NCBI RefSeq assembly: GCF_026626635.1
Contig: NZ_JAPNKA010000001.1
Coordinates: forward strand, 4,960,001-5,024,000
Direction: 5' to 3'
DNA from: Archangium lansingense
GTDB taxonomy: Bacteria > Myxococcota > Myxococcia > Myxococcales > Myxococcaceae
DNA length: 64,000 bases
Shown: piece by piece, positions 1 through 7,660 of the stretch
Layout of the letters: the number at the start of each line of letters is the position of its first letter
How positions within the stretch are numbered: the first letter of the stretch is position 1
Notes under the pieces: model-generated
What the model was told of the DNA's origin: nothing
The model's database searches: none
What the model saw: the letters and a program-made list of their open reading frames with translations, nothing else
Made by a program: the position numbers and the translations under genes

Positions 1-106
1 GCCCGGAGCCCTGGTTGCTCTGCCCGAGCCCGCGTCCTCGGCGCGACACGCGCCAATTGGCCGCCCTCGTGGCGCTCGTCGGCAAGAGGGGCCGCCATGC
101 CCAACC

Positions 107-123
107 TGTAAGCCGCGCTTACA
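107..123. promoter_or_regulatory. Inverted repeat of unknown function
   Basis: TGTAAG and CTTACA form perfect 6-bp arms around a 5-base centre (CCGCG). The size and symmetry fit a binding site for a dimeric repressor, but no intact gene starts close by and the first 245 bases otherwise show nothing I can support. The function is a guess. Confidence 0.25.
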
Positions 124-245
124 AGTTCGAGAGTCCGGCGAGTTTCGCGCGCCCCCAGTGCGGCAACCATCCGGCGCTGCCGAATAGTTCGACTGCGGCT
201 CTCGCCCCGTTTACCAGCTCGCCAGGGCGCCCGATGTCCGCGCAT

Positions 246-612
246 CTAGCAGTCCGGATTCTGCCAGATGACGCGCTTCCTTCCGGGCCTCACTCGGGTT
301 GCGCGTGAGCGACTCCTGCGCCCTTCGGAACATTGGTTGGCCGCTACGTCGGGGAAGGGGCCGCACTCCTTCGGGTACTTCGAGCAGAGCTCATCGAGCT
401 TTGAGCGGAAGCCGTCGAGGCTGTAGCGGAGCACCTGCTTGCCGGCGATGCTCTGGTACTGCACCAGCATCGTCTTCGCCGTGCGCATCCTCCACAGGAG
501 GTCACCCCCGGTCCTGATCAGAAAGAGGCCCCGGGCGTCCCGTCGCTCGTAGGCGGGGAACGTCATGGGCTTGTCGTCGTCGAGGCGAACGGTTGCCGCG
601 AATGTGCGGGCG
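246..612 (-). pseudogene. C-terminal fragment of a secreted/IalB-like hypothetical protein
   Basis: The minus-strand frame from about 612 down to the stop at 246 reads like a real protein tail: a run with RLDDDKPMTFPAYERRDARG, then LLWRMRTAKTMLVQYQS and RYSLDGFRSKLDELC. The pattern of a short basic stretch followed by a V-x-Y strand and a L/F-GF-x-x-x-L-D helix resembles the end of invasion-associated-locus-B-like proteins; this is resemblance from memory only. No plausible start or signal peptide precedes it. Upstream the frame runs straight into an IS3 remnant on the other strand, so the 5' part seems lost by insertion or deletion. The last 30 or so residues are Arg-rich and may also be non-native. 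Identity is uncertain; that it is a broken gene is more likely than not. Confidence 0.4.
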
Positions 613-953
613 ACGCGGCTGAAGCGTGGGAAGACCCAGGAGCGTGACTTCCTAAAAAAAGCAGCGGCCTTCTTCGCGAAGGAGGGCTCGACGTGAAGTT
701 CGAGCTGATTGACGCGCAGAAGGCCCTCTTCCCCGTGAACTTCATGTGCGAGCAACTGGGAGTGTCGCGCTCGGGCTACGACGCCTGGCGAGAGCGTCCA
801 GAGTCCGCGCTGCACGAGGCGGACCGCGTCCTGGCCGAGGTGGTGAAGCAGGTGCACCAGGGCAGTCGCCGCACATACGGCAGCCCTCGCGTGCATGCGG
901 AGCTGCGTGCCCGCGGACAGAGGGTGGGCTTGCCGCCCCCTTCGGAGCCGTGA
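613..953 (+). mobile_element. Remnant of an IS3-family insertion sequence
   Basis: The end of an orfA and the beginning of an orfB lie in the typical IS3 arrangement. The orfA tail (RDFLKKAAAFFAKEGST, stop at 694-696) follows a run of seven A at 654-660 (codons CTA AAA AAA), the sort of slippery heptamer IS3 elements use for -1 frameshifting. OrfB opens with GTG at 693 overlapping the orfA stop (GTGA). Both ends of the element are missing: orfA homology begins only about 30 codons before its stop, and orfB homology ends near 928. No terminal inverted repeats or target duplication were found. It is a dead fragment between two other damaged genes. Confidence 0.7.
693..953 (+). pseudogene. Truncated IS3-family transposase OrfB (N-terminal HTH_21 part)
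   Basis: The first 75 or so residues match the N-terminus of IS3-group OrfB transposases: FPVNFMCEQLGVSRSGYDAW, then RPESA, and RRTYGSPRVHAELRARGQRVG, which is the HTH_21 region preceding the DDE integrase core. Homology stops after RVG and the frame closes a few codons later, so the whole catalytic rve/DDE domain (about 200 residues) is absent. A normal OrfB is about 270-300 residues. The product cannot transpose. Start choice: GTG at 693, coupled to the orfA stop. Confidence 0.7.
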
Positions 954-966
954 GAGATAACGCAGC

Positions 967-1296
967 GTGTTGCTCCTGCGCGCCTTCGCCCTCTTCATCC
1001 TTACGGCACTGGCTGAGGTGATCGGCTGCTACCTGCCCTACCTGTGGCTGCGCGAGGGCAGGTCGGCGTTGCTGCTCCTCCCCGCGGCGGTAAGCCTGGC
1101 TGTGTTCGCGTGGCTTCTCACGCTCCATCCCACCGGAGCCGCCCGCACGTACGCCGCTTACGGAGGGGTGTACATCGCAGTGGCGCTTGTCTGGCTGTGG
1201 CTCGTCGAGGGAGAGCGGCCCACGGCCAGGGACGTCGTCGGCGCGCTCGTCGCCATGACAGGAATGGCCATCATCGTTCTCGGGCCCCGAAGGTAG
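967..1296 (+). CDS. UPF0060/YnfA-family small membrane protein
   Basis: A 109-residue protein with four hydrophobic segments (about residues 1-23, 31-51, 58-80 and 86-105) matching the UPF0060 (YnfA) family in length and pattern: EVIGCYLPYLWLR in helix 1, HPTGAARTYAAYGGVYI in the middle and a C-terminal DVVGALVAMTGMAIIVLGPR. The family is related in fold to small multidrug resistance exporters; E. coli YnfA has been reported to act as one. The GTG start at 967 is preceded at about 10 bases by GAGAG. It is intact although it sits between an IS3 remnant and a broken RND gene, and it is the only plus-strand gene in the metal island. Substrate unknown. Confidence 0.8.
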   Translation: MLLLRAFALFILTALAEVIGCYLPYLWLREGRSALLLLPAAVSLAVFAWLLTLHPTGAARTYAAYGGVYIAVALVWLWLVEGERPTARDVVGALVAMTGMAIIVLGPRR

Positions 1297-1313
1297 CGGC
1301 AGGAAGCAGGCCT

Positions 1314-1660
1314 TCAATCAGCAGGAGTATCCGTGGGCCTGCCCCGGTCGAACCACGTGTAGACGGTGGGCAGCACCAGCAGCGTGAGGAGGGTGGATGT
1401 CATGAGCCCGCCGATGACGACAGTGGCCAGTGGCTTCTGCACCTCGGCTCCCGCACCGGTTGAGAAGGCCATGGGAATGAATCCGAGCGAGGCCACCAGC
1501 GCCGTGGTGAGCACGGGCCGCAGCCGCACATGGGCTGCACGATGGGCCGCCTGGGCCGGAGGTAGGCCGTCCTGGCGCAACTTGAGGATGTAGGCCACCA
1601 GCACCAGTCCGTTGAGCACCGCCACGCCGAAGAGGGCGATGAAGCCCACCGCCGCGGACG
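1314..1660 (-). pseudogene. C-terminal fragment of a heavy-metal RND pump (CzcA/CusA type)
   Basis: About 115 residues that align with the last transmembrane part of the intact RND pump nearby: AAVGFIALFGVAVLNG, RLRPVLTTALVASLGFIPMA, GAGAEVQKPLATVVIGGL and the closing TLLTLLVLPTVY. The intact copy has AAVGFIALSGVSVLGD and RLRPVLMTAAVAAIGFVPMA at the same place, so this is a diverged paralogue (perhaps 65-70 percent identical by eye), not a recent duplicate. More than 900 N-terminal residues are missing, and the upstream sequence switches abruptly to an unrelated amidase-like frame at about 1660. It is non-functional as a pump. Confidence 0.75.
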
Positions 1661-1735
1661 AGCTGGTAGAGCTTGCCGTCGCGGTCCACCATGTAGTGCG
1701 CGGACACTTGGGGGTTGCCCCTCTCTACGAATCGC
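1661..1735 (-). pseudogene. Short fragment of an N-acetylmuramoyl-L-alanine amidase (Amidase_2-like)
   Basis: In one minus-strand frame the sequence reads VERGNPQVSAHYMVDRDGK followed by LYQLV. This is the signature of the central strand of Amidase_2/PGRP-type amidases (N-x-x-V-S-x-H-Y-x-[IV]-D-R-D-G), where the His is a zinc ligand. Only about 25 residues survive. At the 3' side the homology changes to an RND pump in another frame; at the 5' side it overlaps the end of the DUF3703 gene. I read it as a recombination scar. The match is short but distinctive. Confidence 0.5.
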
Positions 1736-2072
1736 GCAGGAGGGCCTGGAGATCCTCGGGAATGGGCATGGGGGTGAAGATGCCGACGCTGGCGCCTCCC
1801 GTGTTGCCCAAGGGGGCGCGCCCGAGGAGGGAGCCGGGCCCGGCGAGTAGCAGCCGTGGCACCTGGCCGAGCAGCTCGTGCATGTTCCGCCGGCGCCACG
1901 CGAAGGTGAACATCCTCCAGTGCACCCAGAGGTGAGGGCCCGCATGGGCCTGACTGAGAATGTGCGCGCGCTCGAGGAGCGTCCACGCGGTGGGCAGGTC
2001 TCCACGCGCTTCTGCTTCCGCCGACTGGCGCAGCTCTCGCTCGAAGTGCTCTCGTAGCTTGGGAGTCATCAT
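1725..2072 (-). CDS. DUF3703-family protein
   Basis: A 115-residue soluble protein beginning MMTPKLREHFERELRQSAEAE. It contains AWTLLERAHILSQAHAGPHL, W-x-H-x-x-M and a C-terminal GRAPLGNTGGASVGIFTPMP with IPEDLQ. This matches what I recall of DUF3703 proteins, which are often encoded beside heavy-metal RND or cation-efflux genes; the molecular function is unknown. The tandem ATG start (2072 or 2069) is preceded at 9 bases by AGAGG. Conserved His and Trp residues near the middle could bind a ligand or metal (inference). It has its own copy of the island's TGTAAT-N16-CGTC promoter just upstream, between it and the RND gene, so it is probably co-regulated rather than only read through. Confidence 0.75.
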   Translation of the reverse strand: MMTPKLREHFERELRQSAEAEARGDLPTAWTLLERAHILSQAHAGPHLWVHWRMFTFAWRRRNMHELLGQVPRLLLAGPGSLLGRAPLGNTGGASVGIFTPMPIPEDLQALLRDS

Positions 2073-2115
2073 GTGTATGTGCCTCTGCGCGAGGGGGGCC
2101 TCAAGGATTCGTGCT

Positions 2116-2141
2116 GACGCCCGGTTTCCGCGTGGATTACA
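2116..2141 (-). promoter_or_regulatory. Putative ECF-sigma promoter of the DUF3703 gene
   Basis: On the minus strand TGTAAT (2141-2136), a 16-base spacer and CGTC (2119-2116, followed by AGC) match the copies before the methyltransferase operon and the CDF gene in both boxes and in spacing. It lies between the RND stop at 2161 and the DUF3703 start at 2072, so the transcript would have a leader of roughly 35-40 bases. The elements have the layout of ECF-type promoters (TGTAAC-like -35, CGTC -10). Confidence 0.6.
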
Positions 2142-2160
2142 GCGGGCGGTGCGCCCCCTT

Positions 2161-5100
2161 TCACATTGCCGCACGGGCCACCGCCTCCTCCTCGGGGGCT
2201 GCCCTGTCGCCCGGCTGGGAGGCAGGGGGCTCGTGCGCCTCATTCCGCCCGGCCCCAAAGACGGAATAGAGGACGGGCAGCACCAGCAGCGTCAGCACGG
2301 TGGAGGAGAGGATGCCACCAATGACGACGGTGGCGAGTGGGCGCTGCACCTCCGCGCCCACCCCCGTGTTGAGGGCCATGGGGACGAAGCCGATGGCGGC
2401 CACGGCGGCCGTCATCAGCACGGGCCGCAGGCGCGAGAGGGCCGCCTCGCGGATGGCCTCTCCGAGAGGAAGGCCCCGCTCGAGCAGCTGGCGCACGCGC
2501 GAGACGAGCACCATGTCCCCCAGCACCGAGACACCGGAGAGGGCGATGAATCCCACGGCGGCCGAAATGGAGAAGGGCAGCCCGCACAGGAGGAGGGCCA
2601 GGACACCTCCCACCAAGGCGAAGGGCACGCCAGCGAAGATGCGGAGCGCGTCCAGCACGCGCCGGTAGGTGAGGTACAGCAGGAGGAAGATGAGGCCCAG
2701 GGCAATGGGCACCACGAGGAGGAGGCGTGCCCGCGCCCTCTCCAGGTTCTCGAATTGCCCGCCGAAGCGCAGGTAGTAGCCCGCCGGCAGCTCCACCTTC
2801 TCCTCCAGCGTGTGTCGCACCTCCTCGACGAAGCCCCCCAAGTCCCGGCCGCGCACGTTGGCCTGGACGACGAGCCGCCGCTTGCCCCACTCGCGCTGAA
2901 TGGTGGTGGGGCCGGACACCTCCCGAATGGAGGCCAGGCGCCCCAGCGGCACCCGCTCCCCGCTCGGCGCGGCCACCAGCACCGTGGATAGCTTCTCCGG
3001 GTCCTCCCGGTACTCCTCGTGAAGGCGCACGGCCAGGTCGAACCGCCGCTCCCCCTCGCGCACCTCACCCACCAGGTGCGTCCCCACGGCCGCCACCACG
3101 TCCAGGACGGCCCGGGCGGGAATGCCGTAGCGGGCAATGGCGGCCCGATCCACCGTCACCTGCAGCACGGGCTGGCCCGTCACCTGCTCCACTGTGACGT
3201 CGGCGGCGCCGGGGATGGCACGCACCAGGGCCTCCATCTCCCGTGCCTTGGCCTTGAGCACGTCCAGGTCATCCCCGAAGAGCTTGATGCCTACGTCGCT
3301 GCGCACGCCGGCCACCATCTCGTTGACGCGCATTTCAATCGGCTGGAGGAAGGCCATGCGCATGCCGGGCATGTCCGCGAGCTCCGCCTTCATCTCCGCC
3401 ACCAGCTCCTCCTGCGTCCCGGCACGCTTCCACTCCTCCCGGGGCTCGAGGGTGATGAAGACGTCGGACAGCTCGATGCCCATGGGGTCCGTCGCCACCT
3501 CCGCGGTGCCGGTGCGCGTCCACACGCGCCTCACCTCATTGGGGAACTTCTGGAGGAGCACCTTCTCGAGCTGGCTTCCGTAGCGCACGGACTCGCTGAG
3601 GGACACCTCCGCCAGGCGCACGGTGTTGATGACGAGGGTGCCCTCGGACAGGCGGGGGACGAATTCGCTGCCAAGCTGCGTGGCCACGAGGCCCGCGCCC
3701 ACCACGAGGAGCGCCGCCCCGGCGAGGACGGCCCTGGTGTGGCGCAGGGCCCAGTTGAGGAGCGGCTGGTAGCCACGCGAGAGGAGTGTCACGAGGCGCG
3801 GCTCCCGGTGCTCCTTGCGCCCCCGCTTCAGCGCGAAGGAGGCCAGCACCGGCATCAGCGTGAGGGAGAGGAGGGCGCTACCCAGGAGGGCGAAAATGAC
3901 GGTGAGGGCCATGGGGCGGAAGAGCTTCCCCTCCACACCCGTGAGGGTGAGGATCGGCAGGTACACCACCATGATGATGAGCTCGCCAAAGAGGGTGGGC
4001 TTGCGCACCTCGATGGCGGCATCCCGCACCACCTCCAGGATGCTACGGCCCTCCTTCGCCTCGGCGAGCCGCCGCTCCGCGTTCTCCACCAGGATGACGG
4101 ACGAGTCCACCACGAGGCCGAAGTCGATGGCTCCCAGCGACATGAGGGTGCCGGCGATGCCGAAGCGCAACATGGCGTTGAAGGCGAACAGGAGGGACAA
4201 AGGAATGGCCGCGGCTACGATGAGGCCCGCGCGCCAGTTGCCCAGGAAGATGAAGAGGACGGCGATGACGAGGAGCGCCCCCTCGAAGAGGTTGGTGCGC
4301 ACGGTGCCGAGGACGTGGTCCACCAGCTCGGTGCGCTCGTAGACGGGCTCCACCTGGATGTCCTGGGGCAGGGTGCGCTTCACCTCCTCCAGCCTCCGGG
4401 CCAGCGCCTCCGTCACCGTGTGGGAATTCTCTCCCACCAGCATGAAGCCCAGGCCCAACACGGCCTCGCCCTTGCCGTCCGCCGTCGTGGCGCCTCGCCG
4501 GATTTCGCTGCCCACCTCCACGCGGGCCACGTCCCGGATGCGCACCGGCACGCCGCTGCGCGCGGCGACGACGACGTCCTCCACCGCCTTGCCGTCCTCC
4601 AGGACGCCCACCCCCAGCACGAGGCTCGCGGCGCCTCCGCGCTCCACCACGCCTCCGCCTACGTTGGCGTTGTTCTCCTCCAGGGCCCGGTAGATGTCCC
4701 CCAGGGAGAGCTCGAACTGCTGCAAGCGGCGTGGGTCCACCACCACGTGCCACTGCTTCTCCTCGCCGCCCCAGGCATTCACCTCCGCCACACCGGGCAC
4801 GCTGCGCAGCTGGGGGGCGATGACCCAGTCATGCACCGTGCGCAGCTCCTCGAGGCTGCGCGTCCTGCTGGTGACGAGGTAGTGGAAGACTTCGCCCAGG
4901 CCCGTGGCCACCGGCCCCAGCGTGGGGCGCTCGATGCCCGCGGGCACCTCCACCCGGTTGAGGCGCTCGGCCACCTGCTGCCGGGCGAACCACAGATTGG
5001 TGCCGTCGCTGAACTGGAGCGTCACCTGGGAGAGGCCAAACTTGGAGAGCGAGCGCAGCTCCTCCACGTGCGGCAGTCCCGCCAGCGCCTGCTCGATGGG

Positions 5101-5301
5101 GATGGTGAGCTGTCGCTCCACCTCCACGGGAGTGAGGGCTGGCGCTACCGTGTTGACCTGCACCTGGGTGGGCGTGGTGTCCGGGAAGGCGTCCATGGGC
5201 AGCTCCCGGAAGGCGAGCAGCCCCGAGACGACGAGGACCAGCGTGCCCAACAGGACGGCCCAACGGTGCGCGAGCGACCAGTCGATGATCCGGGTGAGCA
5301 T
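2161..5301 (-). CDS. Heavy-metal efflux RND pump, CzcA/CusA family
   Basis: A 1046-residue inner-membrane proton-driven pump of the heavy-metal RND class, full length. It opens MLTRIIDWSLAHRWAVLLGT with the family's FRELPMDAFPDTTPTQVQV. The TM4 proton-relay motif reads DFGLVVDSSVILVEN (D393, D399, E406), which fits the divalent-cation (Zn/Co/Ni/Cd) subclasses better than the Cu(I)/Ag(I) subclass, where AxGxxVDAA is usual. The C-terminal half repeats the fold, with RLRPVLMTAAVAAIGFVPMA near the end. The gene starts 5 bases after the stop of the adaptor gene, so the two are surely co-transcribed. With the adaptor and an outer-membrane factor it would export metal from periplasm or cytosol; no outer-membrane factor gene of the TolC/CzcC type is in the window. 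Confidence 0.93.
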   Translation of the reverse strand: MLTRIIDWSLAHRWAVLLGTLVLVVSGLLAFRELPMDAFPDTTPTQVQVNTVAPALTPVEVERQLTIPIEQALAGLPHVEELRSLSKFGLSQVTLQFSDGTNLWFARQQVAERLNRVEVPAGIERPTLGPVATGLGEVFHYLVTSRTRSLEELRTVHDWVIAPQLRSVPGVAEVNAWGGEEKQWHVVVDPRRLQQFELSLGDIYRALEENNANVGGGVVERGGAASLVLGVGVLEDGKAVEDVVVAARSGVPVRIRDVARVEVGSEIRRGATTADGKGEAVLGLGFMLVGENSHTVTEALARRLEEVKRTLPQDIQVEPVYERTELVDHVLGTVRTNLFEGALLVIAVLFIFLGNWRAGLIVAAAIPLSLLFAFNAMLRFGIAGTLMSLGAIDFGLVVDSSVILVENAERRLAEAKEGRSILEVVRDAAIEVRKPTLFGELIIMVVYLPILTLTGVEGKLFRPMALTVIFALLGSALLSLTLMPVLASFALKRGRKEHREPRLVTLLSRGYQPLLNWALRHTRAVLAGAALLVVGAGLVATQLGSEFVPRLSEGTLVINTVRLAEVSLSESVRYGSQLEKVLLQKFPNEVRRVWTRTGTAEVATDPMGIELSDVFITLEPREEWKRAGTQEELVAEMKAELADMPGMRMAFLQPIEMRVNEMVAGVRSDVGIKLFGDDLDVLKAKAREMEALVRAIPGAADVTVEQVTGQPVLQVTVDRAAIARYGIPARAVLDVVAAVGTHLVGEVREGERRFDLAVRLHEEYREDPEKLSTVLVAAPSGERVPLGRLASIREVSGPTTIQREWGKRRLVVQANVRGRDLGGFVEEVRHTLEEKVELPAGYYLRFGGQFENLERARARLLLVVPIALGLIFLLLYLTYRRVLDALRIFAGVPFALVGGVLALLLCGLPFSISAAVGFIALSGVSVLGDMVLVSRVRQLLERGLPLGEAIREAALSRLRPVLMTAAVAAIGFVPMALNTGVGAEVQRPLATVVIGGILSSTVLTLLVLPVLYSVFGAGRNEAHEPPASQPGDRAAPEEEAVARAAM

Positions 5302-5306
5302 GGTGG

Positions 5307-6878
5307 CTACTCGCCTCCCCCTTCCTCACAGCAGCCCGCGCCGATGGACTCCTTGAGAATTTCGGTCTTGAGCAGGAAGGCGCCCGTGGTGACGACTTCC
5401 GCCCCGGGCTCGAGCCCCTTCAGCACCTCCACGTGCTCCCGGGTGCCGCTCCCCAGCTCCACCGCGACGGGCTGGTAGAGTCCCGCCTCCTTCTTCACGA
5501 AGACGAGGGCGCGTCCTTCTGCGCGCTGGATGGCCTCGCGGGGTACGAGCAGCGCCTCGTGCTCGGTGGCCACCTGCACCTTGGCTCGGAGGAAGACGCC
5601 CGCCTTGAGAGCACGGTCCGGGTTGGGCAGCTCCACACGGGCCCGTACCGTGCGCGTGGCCGGATCCACCGAGTTGCCCACGCGGGTAAGCATGGCCTCG
5701 CGGCTCTCCCCGCCCATTCCCTCGAAGGTGAGGGTGACGCGCTGGCCGGGGCGGACGGCGCCGGCGTCCGCTTCCGGCACCTCCAACTGGGCCCACATGG
5801 TGTCGAGGTTGGCCACCTGGAGGAGCGTCTGCCCGGAGGTAACGTGCCTGCCGGGCACGGCATCCCGGGCCACCACCGTGCCCGAGAAGGGGGCCTTCAG
5901 CGCATACGTGCCCTGCTGGCTTCCGGCGGCGGCGCCCGCGGCCATGAGCGCGGCGCGGGCTGCCTCCCGCTCACTCTCGGCAACGGTCAAGTCGGCTTGC
6001 GCCTGCTCCAGGCTCTTCCGGGGGCTGATGCCACGCTCGACGAGCTGCTGCTCCCGGGTGAGTGCGGCTCGGGCGGCCTCCACCCGTGCCTGGGCGGCGG
6101 AGAGGCGCCCCTGATCCTCCCCCACGGCGGCGGACGTCACCACCACGAGGGGCTGGCCGGCCTTCACCTCGTCGCCAATGTCCACCCGCACCTCCACCAC
6201 CAACGCATCACTCCGCGCGGAGAGCAGGGCGAGCTGATTCTGGTTGAACTCGAGCCGGCCGACGACGTCCAGCGCCCGGGCGAAGCGCCGTCTCACCACG
6301 CGCTGCGTCCGGATGCCGACATCCCGGGCCGTCTCGGCAGAGGCCAGGCGCACGCGCGTCCCAGGCTCCGGGAAGACGGGGGGCTCGGCTCCCGCTTCCT
6401 TCACCAACTCCGGATGGCAGTAGGGGCAGACGGACTCCGGGAAGCCATGATCGCGGCAGTAGTCCCCGGCCTCGATGAACTTCGCCACGAGCTTCGGGTT
6501 GCACCTGGTGCACTTGGACTCCGGCACCGCGTGCTCCTTGCACCAGTCCTTCGGGGCGGTGTCCTGGGCCGTGAAGGTGAGGCCCGGGTTGCATTGCCGG
6601 CACTGCGACTCGGGCAACCCATGCTCCTCGCACCAGTCCTCCTGCGCTTTGAAGACCTCGATGAGCTCGGGGATGCACTTCGTGCACAGCTCCTCGGGCA
6701 CGCCGTGCTCGCACAGCTTCACCTCCCCGGCTTTGGCGGCCGGTAGATAGGTTGCGCCCGCATCAGCCGAGAGCGCGGAGGACTTCTGCGCCACGGCGGG
6801 CTTGGACTCCTTTGAGCAGGCGGCCGCTCCCACGAGGAGGAGGGCCGAGAGCGCCGTGAGGCCGATGCGGGCATTCAT
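5307..6878 (-). CDS. RND periplasmic adaptor (CzcB/CusB type) with four N-terminal Cys/His repeats
   Basis: A 523-residue lipoprotein (lipobox VGAAAC, Cys21). Residues about 55-160 carry four copies of C-x(1,2)-H-x-x-P-E-x-x-C-x-x-C-x-P: CEHGVPEELCTKC from Cys56, then WCEEHGLPESQC, WCKEHAVPESKC and YCRDHGFPESVC, each followed two residues on by a Cys and a Pro. Three Cys and one His per unit look like a tetrahedral metal site. The rest (about 180-523) is an HlyD-type adaptor: barrel-sandwich hybrid (VVGRLEFNQNQLALLSAR, DIGDEVKAGQPLVVV), coiled hairpin and beta-barrel (GQRVTLTFEGMGG). ATG follows directly on the stop of the upstream small protein gene (TAGATG), implying translational coupling. 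The repeats probably capture or sense metal for the pump (inference). Confidence 0.9.
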   Translation of the reverse strand: MNARIGLTALSALLLVGAAACSKESKPAVAQKSSALSADAGATYLPAAKAGEVKLCEHGVPEELCTKCIPELIEVFKAQEDWCEEHGLPESQCRQCNPGLTFTAQDTAPKDWCKEHAVPESKCTRCNPKLVAKFIEAGDYCRDHGFPESVCPYCHPELVKEAGAEPPVFPEPGTRVRLASAETARDVGIRTQRVVRRRFARALDVVGRLEFNQNQLALLSARSDALVVEVRVDIGDEVKAGQPLVVVTSAAVGEDQGRLSAAQARVEAARAALTREQQLVERGISPRKSLEQAQADLTVAESEREAARAALMAAGAAAGSQQGTYALKAPFSGTVVARDAVPGRHVTSGQTLLQVANLDTMWAQLEVPEADAGAVRPGQRVTLTFEGMGGESREAMLTRVGNSVDPATRTVRARVELPNPDRALKAGVFLRAKVQVATEHEALLVPREAIQRAEGRALVFVKKEAGLYQPVAVELGSGTREHVEVLKGLEPGAEVVTTGAFLLKTEILKESIGAGCCEEGGGE

Positions 6879-7157
6879 CTACTTCACCCCCTGCTTGGCC
6901 AACTCCGGGTGGCAGATGGAGCACTGCGACTCGGGCCGCTCGTGCTCCGCGCACCAGTCGCCCTTGGCCTTGAAGACGGCCGCCAGCTTGGGATTGCAGC
7001 GGGTGCAGAGGGACTTCTGCACGCCGTGCTCTTCGCACTTGGGCTTCTCGGCCTGGGCCTTGGGGGCCTCGGCGGGCTTCTTGTCCTCGGCCAGGGCGGG
7101 CAGGGCGGGGACGACGAGCAGGGACACCACCACGGACAGGCAACGCAACGAACGCAT
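6879..7157 (-). CDS. Small secreted protein with two Cys/His metal-type repeats
   Basis: A 92-residue protein. I chose the ATG at 7157 because it gives a clean signal peptide (MRSLRCLSVVVSLLVVPALP, cleavage near ALAED); a longer frame upstream adds nothing recognisable. After a Lys/Ala/Glu-rich linker it carries two copies of the repeat found in the adjacent adaptor: KCEEHGVQKSLCTRCNP and WCAEHERPESQCSICHP. The adaptor starts at the very next base after this stop codon. It is likely a periplasmic metal-binding partner, or an ancestral building block of the adaptor's N-terminal extension. A 165-base stretch upstream separates it from the previous gene; that stretch has a small hairpin (GCCTCC/GGAGGC near 7170) but no copy of the ECF promoter. 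Confidence 0.75.
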   Translation of the reverse strand: MRSLRCLSVVVSLLVVPALPALAEDKKPAEAPKAQAEKPKCEEHGVQKSLCTRCNPKLAAVFKAKGDWCAEHERPESQCSICHPELAKQGVK

Positions 7158-7322
7158 GAGTGCAGCTCCAGCCGTGGCGCCTCCTGGTTGGAGGCTGCCC
7201 ACGGCGGTGAAAGCCCCGCGCGGGATGCACGGGGAACCAGGAGGAACGGACTGGAGGACGCAGGAGACGGGCGGCGCCCGCGTTGGGGCTCGCTGGGTAC
7301 ACGTCTCCCGTGAAGGGCGGCG

Positions 7323-7625
7323 TCAGGCTCTCGGAGGCTGGAAGATGTCCACGCCCACTCCGGAGGGAGCGTGCTCACTCACGGAGGCGAGTACCGGCTC
7401 CACGAGGGAGGCTTCGGCGGGCAACTCCACGACGGGCGAAGCCGGGGCAGCCCGGAGGGGACAGCAGAGGCACACGCCGCAGTCGAGCGCACAGTCGGCA
7501 CACTCATCGCCCTCCTCCTCGTCAGCGCACGCCTCGACCCCGTCACTGGCGAAGGCGAGCGTCTGGAAGACGCCCCCAGTCGTCAGCATGATCAGAATGG
7601 CGATGAGGCGGAGAAAGAGCTGCAT
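7323..7625 (-). CDS. Small Cys-rich secreted protein of the metal operon
   Basis: A 100-residue protein starting MQLFLRLIAILIMLTTGGVF (signal peptide; cleavage near AFAS). The mature part holds an acidic stretch DEEEGDE directly before a dense cysteine cluster, CADCALDCGVCLCC, then a Pro/Ala/Val-rich tail. Seven cysteines in about 25 residues together with acid residues suggest soft-metal binding. I do not recognise a named family. ATG at 7625 is chosen because it begins the signal peptide; the frame is open much further upstream but overlaps the thioredoxin gene. It starts 35 bases after the thioredoxin stop and so probably belongs to the same operon. Confidence 0.65.
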   Translation of the reverse strand: MQLFLRLIAILIMLTTGGVFQTLAFASDGVEACADEEEGDECADCALDCGVCLCCPLRAAPASPVVELPAEASLVEPVLASVSEHAPSGVGVDIFQPPRA

Positions 7626-7660
7626 CGGCCGGTGGGTCCTATCGGGCGTGTACCGCGGAG

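Noticed and set aside
654..660. Run of seven A as a working programmed-frameshift site
   Set aside because: The motif is right for IS3, but both flanking genes are truncated, so no functional frameshift product can be made.
3019..5478. An 819-codon plus-strand open frame opposite the RND pump
   Set aside because: Low-complexity antisense reading with no recognisable fold; the minus strand encodes an obvious RND pump.
7158..7322. A further ECF-type promoter before the small Cys/His-repeat gene
   Set aside because: No TGTAA-like box with CGTC at 16 or 17 bases; only a small hairpin (GCCTCC/GGAGGC) is present.
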